From NCBI GenBank assembly GCA_034359265.1, contig CP136897.1:31483501-31547500 (forward strand): a stretch of DNA of 64,000 nucleotides, read 5' to 3'. Positions 57,380 to 64,000 of this stretch are shown here, in pieces. The notes under the pieces are model-generated. The model had not been told where the DNA came from and ran no database searches. It saw only the letters and a list, made by a program, of their open reading frames with translations. Each line of letters opens with the position of its first letter. The first letter of the stretch is position 1. The position numbers and the translations under genes were made by a program. This stretch comes from Canna indica (Eukaryota; Streptophyta; Magnoliopsida; Zingiberales; Cannaceae).

Positions 57380-57747
57380 GTGGTGCACTTCTGATCGTCG
57401 GCTAATAAGGTTGAGCGTCCGAGGGATAGCTCGGGGTGATTTTCTTCGTCTCTTCGCGCGCCTTTTAGCGCCACGTGAAAAGATGAAATCGGACAATGAT
57501 GCACGAAGTTACGCCCGTTCTAAACGAAAAATAATAAATGAAATGTTATTTTTCTTATTTATTTACAAATTTTAATTTTTCGGGCCGGATGGTCGATCGA
57601 GCCGGCCGTAGAGGTTGCGGCGGGCCCCGCGCGAGCGATCGACAGCCAAATTCTATGTCGATGACGTCGTCCGTCCTTAACGTTTGGTTAGAAAGATTGC
57701 TAAAAAAAATGATCTCGTCGTGCAATCAAATAGGTAGTAAAAAAAAA

Positions 57748-57864
57748 GGTGCAACACGAGGACTTCCCAGGGGGTCACCCATCATAGTACTACTCTCGCC
57801 CAAGCACGCTTATCTTCGGAGTTCTGATGGGATCCGGTGCGTTAGTGCTGGTATGATCGCACTC
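57748..57864 (-). rRNA. 5S rRNA: 5S rRNA gene, copy 129
   Basis: Repeat of copy 123; last of the four dimers. Confidence 0.9.
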
Positions 57865-58231
57865 ATGATGCAATTCTGATCGTCGGCTAATAAGGGTGAG
57901 AGTCCGAGGGATAGCTCGGGGTCATTTTCTTCGTCTCTTGGCGCGCCTTTTAGCGCCACGTGAAAAGCTGAAATCGGACAATAATGCACGGAGTTACGCC
58001 CGTTTTAAACGAAAAATAATAATTGAAATGTTATATTTCTTATTTATTTACAAATTTAATTTTTCGGGTCGGTTGGTCGATCGAGCCGGCCGTAGAGTTT
58101 GCGGTGGGCCCCGCGCGGGCGATCGACAGCCAAATTTTATGTCGACGACGTCGTCCGTCCTTAACGTTTGGTTAGAAAGATTGGTAAAAAAAATGATCTC
58201 GTCGTGCAATCAAATTGGTAGTAAAAAAAAA

Positions 58232-58339
58232 GGTGCAACACGAGGACTTCCCAGGGGGTCACCCATCCTAGTACTACTCTCGCCCAAGCACGCTTAAATT
58301 CAGAGTTCTGATGAGATCCGGTGCGTTAGTGCTGATATG
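58232..58339 (-). pseudogene. 5'-truncated 5S gene, copy 130 (class S1)
   Basis: S1 marks plus C14U, next to the junction. Confidence 0.88.
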
Positions 58340-58541
58340 TTATTTCTCTTATTTATTTATAAATTTTAATTTTTCGGGTCGGTTGGTCGATCGAGCCGGC
58401 CGTAGAGGTTGCGGCGGGCCCCGCGCGGGCGATCCACAGCCAAATTTTATGTCGACGACGTCGTCCGTCCTTAACGTTTGGTTAGAAAGATTGGTAAAAA
58501 AAATGATCTCGTCGTGCAATCAAATAGGTAGTAAAAAAAAA

Positions 58542-58658
58542 GGTGCAACACGAGGACTTCCCAGGGGGTCACCCATCCTAGTACTACTCTCGCCCAAGCA
58601 CGCTTATCTTCGGAGTTCTGATGGGATCCGGTGCGTTAGTGCTGGTATGATCACACCC
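58542..58658 (-). rRNA. 5S rRNA: 5S rRNA gene, copy 131
   Basis: Full length; U52A, C6U. Confidence 0.91.
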
Positions 58659-59026
58659 GTCATGCACTTCTGATCGTCGGCTAATAAGGGTGAGCGTCCG
58701 AGGGATAGCTCGGGGTCATTTTCTTCGTCTCTTCGCGCACCTTTTAGCGCCACGTGAAATGGTGAAATCGGACAATAATGCACGGAGTTACGCCCCTTTA
58801 AAACGAAAAATAATAATTGAAATGTTATATTTCTTATTTATTTACAAATTTTAATGTTTCGGATCGGTTGGTCGATCGAGCCGGCCGTAGAGGTTGCGGC
58901 GGGCCCCGCGCGGGCGATCGACAGCCAAATTTTATGTCGACGACGTCGTCCGTCCTTAACGTTTGGTTAGAAAGATTGGTAAAAAAAATGATCTCGTCGT
59001 GCAATCAAATAGGTAGTAAAAAAAAA

Positions 59027-59143
59027 GGTGCAACACGAGGACTTCCCAGGGGGTCACCCATCCTAGTACTACTCTCGCCCAAGCACGCTTAACTTCGGAG
59101 TTCTGATGGGATCCGGTGCGTTAGTGCTGTAATGATCGCACCC
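59027..59143 (-). rRNA. 5S rRNA: 5S rRNA gene, copy 132
   Basis: Full length; C14A, A13U. Confidence 0.92.
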
Positions 59144-59511
59144 GTTGTGCACTTCTGATCGTCGGCTAATAAGGTTGAGCGTCCGAGGGATAGCTCTAGG
59201 TGATTTTCTTCGTTTCTTCGCGCGCCTTTTAGCGCCACGTGAAAAGATGAAATCGGACAATGATGCACGAAGTTACGCCCGTTCTAAACGAAAAATAATA
59301 AATGAAATGTTATTTTTCTTATTTATTTACAAATTTTAATTTTTCGGGCCGGATGGTCGATCGAGCCGGCCGTAGAGGTTGCGGCGGGCCCCGCGCGGGC
59401 GATCGACAGCCAAATTTTATGTCGATGACGTCGTCCGTCCTTAACGTTTGGTTAGAAAGATTGCTAAAAAAAATGATCTCGTCGTGCAATCAAATAGGTA
59501 GTAAAAAAAAA

Positions 59512-59628
59512 GGTGCAACACGAGGACTTCCCAGGGGGTCACCCATCATAGTACTACTCTCGCCCAAGCACGCTTAACTTCGGAGTTCTGATGGGATCCG
59601 GTGCGTTAGTGCTGGTATGATCACACCC
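59512..59628 (-). rRNA. 5S rRNA: 5S rRNA gene, copy 133
   Basis: Full length; G81U, C6U. Confidence 0.91.
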
Positions 59629-59996
59629 GTCATGCAATTCTGATCGTCGGCTAATAAGGGTGAGCGTCCGAGGGATAGCTCGGGGTCATTTTCTTCGTCT
59701 CTTCGCGCACCTTTTAGCGCCACGTGAAAAGGTGAAATCGGACAATAATGCACGGAGTTACGCCCGTTTAAAACGAAAAATAATAATTGAAATGTTATAT
59801 TTCTTATTTATTTACAAATTTTAATTTTTCGGATCGGTTGGTCGATCGAGCCGGCCGTAGAGGTTGCGGCGGGCCCCGCGCGGGCGATCCACAGCCAAAT
59901 TTTATGTCGACGACGTCGTCCGTCCTTAACGTTTGGTTAGAAAGATTGGTAAAAAAAATGATCTCGTCATGCAATCAAATGGGTAGTAAAAAAAAA

Positions 59997-60113
59997 GGTT
60001 CAACACGAGAACTTCCCAGGGGGTCACCCATTCTAGTACTACTTTCGCCCAAGCACGCTTAACTTCGGAGTTCTGATGGGATCCGATGCATTAGTGCTGG
60101 TATGATCATACCC
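59997..60113 (-). rRNA. 5S rRNA: 5S rRNA gene, copy 134
   Basis: Full length; C114A, C104U, G82A, G70A, C28U, C24U, C6U, G5A. Confidence 0.89.
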
Positions 60114-60482
60114 ATGATGCAATTCTGATCGTCGGCCAATAAGGGTGAGCGTCCGAGGGATAGCTCGGGGTCATTTTCTTCGTCTCTTCGCGCGCCTTTT
60201 AGCGCCACGTGAAAAGCTGAAATCGGACAATAATGCACGGAGTTACGCCCGTTTTAAACGAAAAATAATAATTGAAATGTAATATTTCTTATTTATTTAC
60301 AAATTTTAATTTTTCGGATCGGTTGGTCGATCGAGCCGGCCGTAGAGGTTGCGGCGGGCCCTGCGCGGGCGATCGACAGCCAAATTTTATGTCGACGACG
60401 TCGTCCGTCCTTAACGTTTGGTTAGAAAGATTGGTAAAAAAAATGATCTCGTCGTGCAATCAAATAGGTAGTAAAAAAAAAA

Positions 60483-60599
60483 GGTGCAACACGAGGACTT
60501 CCCACGGGGTCATCCATCCTAGTACTACTCTCGCCCAAGCACGCTTAACTTAGGAGTTCTGATGGGATCCGGTGCGTTAGTGCTGGTATGATCGCACCC
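60483..60599 (-). rRNA. 5S rRNA: 5S rRNA gene, copy 135
   Basis: Full length; C95G, G87A (C box), G48U. First unit of the 1,281-bp repeat. Confidence 0.91.
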
Positions 60600-60967
60600 A
60601 TGATGCAATTCTGATCGTCGGCTAATAAGGGTGAGCGTCCGAGGGATAGCTCGGGGTCATTTTCTTCGTCTCTTCGCGCGCCTTTTAGCGCCACGTGAAA
60701 AGCTGAAATCGGACAATAATGCACGGAGTTACGCCCGTTTTAAATGAAAAATAATAATTGAAATGTTATATTTCTTATTTATTTACAAATTTAATTTTTC
60801 GGGTCGGTTGGTCGATCGAGCCGGCCGTAGAATTTGCGGTGGGCCCCGCGCGGGCGATCGACAGCCAAATTTTAAGTCGACGACTTCGTCCGTCCTTAAC
60901 GTTTGGTTAGAAAGATTGGTAAAAAAAAGGATCTCGTCGTGCAATCAAATTGGTAGTAAAAAAAAAA

Positions 60968-61075
60968 GGTGCAACACGAGGACTTCCCAGGGGGTCACCC
61001 ATCCTAGTACTACTCTCGCCCAAGCACGCTTAAATTCAGAGTTCTGATGAGATCCGGTGCGTTAGTGCTGGTATG
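60968..61075 (-). pseudogene. 5'-truncated 5S gene, copy 136 (class S1)
   Basis: S1 marks only. The distal T run is shifted (plus aaaaaaaagg then atctc) and the spacer palindrome is changed to gacgacttcgtc. Confidence 0.88.
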
Positions 61076-61277
61076 TTATTTCTCTTATTTATTTACAAAT
61101 TTTAATTTTTCGGGTCGGTTGGTCGATCGAGCCGGCCGTAGAGGTTGCGACGGGCCCCGCGCGGGCGATCCACAGCCAAATGTTATGTCGACGACGTCGT
61201 CCGTCCTTAACGTTTGGTTAGAAAGATTGGTAAAAAAAATGATCTCGTCGTGCAATCAAATAGGTAGTAAAAAAAAA

Positions 61278-61394
61278 TGTGCAACACGAGGACTTCCCAA
61301 GGGGTCACCCATCCTAGTACTACTCTCGCCCAAGCACGCTTAACTTCGGATTTTTGAAGGGATCCGGTGCGTTAGTGTTGCTATGATCGCACCC
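61278..61394 (-). rRNA. 5S rRNA: 5S rRNA gene, copy 137, chimeric
   Basis: Full length; C117A, C95U on the 3' side, then C44A, G41A, A37U, G17A, C14G exactly as in copy 22. The upstream flank to about 61,520 is also copy 22-like (family II), while the spacer beyond is family I. Confidence 0.91.
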
Positions 61395-61763
61395 ATCATG
61401 CACTTCTGATCGTCGGCTAATAAGGGTGAGCGTCCGAGGGACAGCTCAGGGTCATTTTCTTCGTCCCTTCGCGCGCCTTTCAGCGCCACGTGAAAAGCTG
61501 AAATCGGACAATAATGCACGGAGTTACGCCCGTTTTAAACGAAAAATAATAATTGAAATGTTATATTTCTTATTTATTTATAAATTTTAATTTTTCGGAT
61601 CGGTTGGTCGATCGAGCCGGCCGTAGAGGTTGCGGCGGGCCCCGCGCGGGCAATCGACAGCCAAATTTTATGTCGACGACGTCGTCCGTCCTTAACGTTT
61701 GGTTAGAAAGATTGGTAAAAAAAATGATCTCGTCGTGCAATCAAATAGGTAGTAAAAAAAAAA

Positions 61764-61880
61764 GGTGCAACACGAGGACTTCCCACGGGGTCATCCATCC
61801 TAGTACTACTCTCGCCCAAGCACGCTTAACTTAGGAGTTCTGATGGGATCCGGTGCGTTAGTGCTGGTATGATCGCACCC
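61764..61880 (-). rRNA. 5S rRNA: 5S rRNA gene, copy 138
   Basis: Repeat of copy 135 at +1,281 bp. Confidence 0.91.
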
Positions 61881-62248
61881 ATGATGCAATTCTGATCGTC
61901 GGCTAATAAGGGTGAGCGTCCGAGGGATAGCTCGGGGTCATTTTCTTCGTCTCTTCGCGCGCCTTTTAGCGCCACGTGAAAAGCTGAAATCGGACAATAA
62001 TGCACGGAGTTACGCCCGTTTTAAATGAAAAATAATAATTGAAATGTTATATTTCTTATTTATTTACAAATTTAATTTTTCGGGTCGGTTGGTCGATCGA
62101 GCCGGCCGTAGAATTTGCGGTGGGCCCCGCGCGGGCGATCGACAGCCAAATTTTAAGTCGACGACTTCGTCCGTCCTTAACGTTTGGTTAGAAAGATTGG
62201 TAAAAAAAAGGATCTCGTCGTGCAATCAAATTGGTAGTAAAAAAAAAA

Positions 62249-62356
62249 GGTGCAACACGAGGACTTCCCAGGGGGTCACCCATCCTAGTACTACTCTCGC
62301 CCAAGCACGCTTAAATTCAGAGTTCTGATGAGATCCGGTGCGTTAGTGCTGGTATG
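62249..62356 (-). pseudogene. 5'-truncated 5S gene, copy 139 (class S1)
   Basis: Repeat of copy 136. Confidence 0.88.
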
Positions 62357-62558
62357 TTATTTCTCTTATTTATTTACAAATTTTAATTTTTCGGGTCGGT
62401 TGGTCGATCGAGCCGGCCGTAGAGGTTGCGACGGGCCCCGCGCGGGCGATCCACAGCCAAATGTTATGTCGACGACGTCGTCCGTCCTTAACGTTTGGTT
62501 AGAAAGATTGGTAAAAAAAATGATCTCGTCGTGCAATCAAATAGGTAGTAAAAAAAAA

Positions 62559-62675
62559 TGTGCAACACGAGGACTTCCCAAGGGGTCACCCATCCTAGTA
62601 CTACTCTCGCCCAAGCACGCTTAACTTCGGATTTTTGAAGGGATCCGGTGCGTTAGTGTTGCTATGATCGCACCC
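62559..62675 (-). rRNA. 5S rRNA: 5S rRNA gene, copy 140, chimeric
   Basis: Repeat of copy 137, carrying the same copy 22-like patch. Confidence 0.91.
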
Positions 62676-63043
62676 ATCATGCACTTCTGATCGTCGGCTA
62701 ATAAGGGTGAGCGTCCGAGGGACAGCTCAGGGTCATTTTCTTCGTCCCTTCGCGCGCCTTTCAGCGCCACGTGAAAAGCTGAAATCGGACAATAATGCAC
62801 GGAGTTACGCCCGTTTTAAACGAAAAATAATAATTGAAATGTTATATTTCTTATTTATTTATAAATTTTAATTTTTCGGATCGGTTGGTCGATCGAGCCG
62901 GCCGTAGAGGTTGCGGCGGGCCCCGCGCGGGCAATCGACAGCCAAATTTTATGTCGACGACGTCGTCCGTCCTTAACGTTTGGTTAGAAAGATTGGTAAA
63001 AAAAATGATCTCGTCGTGCAATCAAATAGGTAGTAAAAAAAAA

Positions 63044-63160
63044 GGTGCAACACGATGACTTCCCAGGGGGTCACCCATCCAAGTACTACTCTCGCACAAG
63101 CACGCTTAACTTCAGAGTTCTAATGGGATCCGGTGCGTTAATGCTAGTATGATCGCAACC
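63044..63160 (-). rRNA. 5S rRNA: 5S rRNA gene, copy 141
   Basis: Full length; C105A, A80U, G65U, C47U, C39U, C20U, C15U, G3U. Confidence 0.89.
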
Positions 63161-63529
63161 GTGATGCAATTATGATCGTCGGCCAATAAGGGTGAGCGTC
63201 CGAGGGATAGCTCGGGGTCATTTTCTTCGTCTCTTCGCGCGCCTTTTAGCGCCACGTGAAAAGCTGAAATCGGACAATAATGCACGGAGTTACGCCCGTT
63301 TTAAACGAAAAATAATAATTGAAATGTTATATTTCTTATTTATTTACAAATTTTAATTTTTCGGATCGGTTGGTCGATCGAGCCGGCCGTAGAGGTTGCG
63401 GCGGGCCCTGCGCGGGCGATCGACAGCCAAATTTTATGTTGACGACGTCGTCCGTCCTTAACGTTTGGTTAGAAAGATTGGTAAAAAAAATGATCTCGTC
63501 GTGCAATCAAATAGGTAGTAAAAAAAAAA

Positions 63530-63646
63530 GGTGAAACACGAGGACTTCCCACGGGGTCACCCATCCTAGTACTACTCTCGCCCAAGCACGCTTAACTTAG
63601 GAGTTCTGATGGGATCCGGTGCGTTAGTGCTGGTATGATCGCACCC
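63530..63646 (-). rRNA. 5S rRNA: 5S rRNA gene, copy 142
   Basis: Full length; G113U, C95G, G48U. Last gene; the remaining 354 bp of the window are its upstream flank and ordinary spacer. Confidence 0.91.
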
Positions 63647-64000
63647 ATGATGCAATTCTGATCGTCGGCTAATAAGGGTGAGCGTCCGAGGGATAGCTCG
63701 GGGTCATTTTCTTCGTCTCTTCGCGCGCCTTTTAGCGCCACGTGAAAAGCTGAAATCGGACAATAATGCACGGAGTTACGCCCGTTTTAAACGAAAAACA
63801 ATAATTGAAATGTTATATTTCTTATTTATTTACAAATTTTAATTTTTCGGGTCGGTTGGTCGATCGAGCCGGCCGTAGAGGTTGCGGCGGGCCCCGCGCG
63901 GGCGATCGACAGCCAAATTTTATGTCGACGACGTCGTCCGTCCTTAACGTTTGGTTAGAAAGATTGGTAAAAAAAATGATCTCGTCATGCAATCAAATAG

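Larger units (their letters stand above)
54000..57900. repeat. Four tandem 966-bp two-gene repeats
   Basis: Gene pairs 122/123, 124/125, 126/127 and 128/129 recur at exactly 966 bp (482+484) with almost no differences. The older pairs 118/119 and 120/121 just upstream have 969-bp spacing and are more diverged, lacking the 3-nt deletion. Confidence 0.9.
60290..62960. repeat. 1,281-bp tandem duplication (3 units, two copies)
   Basis: Genes 135-137 recur as 138-140 at +1,281 bp (485+310+486), with the rare tgtgcaac 3' end and the gaatttgcgg spacer change in both. Confidence 0.88.
1..64000 (-). repeat. Tandem 5S rDNA array, both ends outside the window
   Basis: The window is filled by head-to-tail units of about 485 bp, with shorter variants of about 310 and 198 bp and longer ones of 523 and about 643 bp. 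Each unit holds a 117-bp sequence whose minus strand is plant 5S rRNA. RNA numbering used below: 1-10 GGGUGCGAUC, 50-64 A box, 67-72 intermediate element, 80-98 C box, 111-117 UUGCACC. The window opens inside a spacer and closes just before the next gene, so array length is unknown. No transposon, protein gene or unrelated insert was seen in any spacer. Plant 5S arrays are known to be transcribed by RNA polymerase III and largely silenced by methylation; which copies are active cannot be read from sequence. Confidence 0.97.

Noticed and set aside
1..64000. CRISPR array, because of regular direct repeats
   Set aside because: Repeat is about 485 bp and includes a recognisable 5S gene; spacers are themselves homologous, not unique.
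1..64000. Cassandra-type TRIM retrotransposon carrying 5S promoter sequence in its LTR
   Set aside because: No primer-binding site, polypurine tract, TG..CA ends or target-site duplication; full 117-nt genes are tandem at constant spacing, as in true 5S rDNA.
1..64000. 35S rDNA or other RNA genes linked to 5S, as in some plants
   Set aside because: No 18S, 5.8S, 25S or tRNA-like sequence was recognised between any two 5S units.

Overview
The whole 64-kb window is one uninterrupted tandem array of plant-type 5S ribosomal RNA genes (5S rDNA). Every gene lies on the minus strand, head to tail. The minus-strand product reads GGGUGCGAUCAUACCAGCAC near its 5' end, carries the BamHI-site motif typical of plant 5S, has an AGGAUGGGUGACC C box, and ends GUUGCACC before a run of T. 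This is a land-plant, most likely angiosperm, 5S rRNA; I do not resolve the species. No protein-coding gene is supported. The many similar 90-130 codon plus-strand frames are antisense-5S plus spacer read-through, repeated because the unit is repeated.

The basic unit is about 485 bp: a 117-bp gene and about 368 bp of spacer. I located 140 copies of 106 nt or more (about 115 with both ends, 25 that lack the RNA 5' end), one 51-nt fragment, one 13-nt remnant and two gene-less promoter fragments. Copies are numbered 1-142 (37 is the remnant, 41 the fragment). Variants are given in RNA sense, numbered 1-117 from the GGG start, against the window consensus. Coordinates were counted by hand and may be off by a base or two.

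Layout. 1-9.2 kb: spacer family I (ATGTCG, ccttttagcg), with two separated sub-block duplications. 9.2-22.6 kb: mosaic dominated by spacer family II (ATGGCG, CAAGATTTA, cctttcagcg), containing most of the damaged units. 22.6-35 kb: family I, mostly regular 482-485-bp monomers with local 3-unit and 2-unit periodicity. 35-50 kb: long-short (485+310 bp) higher-order repeats, with a 3,702-bp and a nested 2,114-bp tandem duplication. 52-58.3 kb: 966-969-bp two-unit repeats, four of them almost identical. 60-63 kb: a 1,281-bp tandem duplication carrying a patch shared with a unit 51 kb away.

Function. Each intact unit has a TTATTA box at -29 to -24, C at -1, the internal A box/IE/C box for TFIIIA and Pol III, and a proximal T run backed by a second T run about 30 bp on. 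The noteworthy content is the array's evolution: a recurrent class of promoter-less 5'-truncated genes made at short ATG repeats, units without a terminator, units without a gene, a conversion-like patch, and the fact that by eye no copy equals the window consensus exactly.
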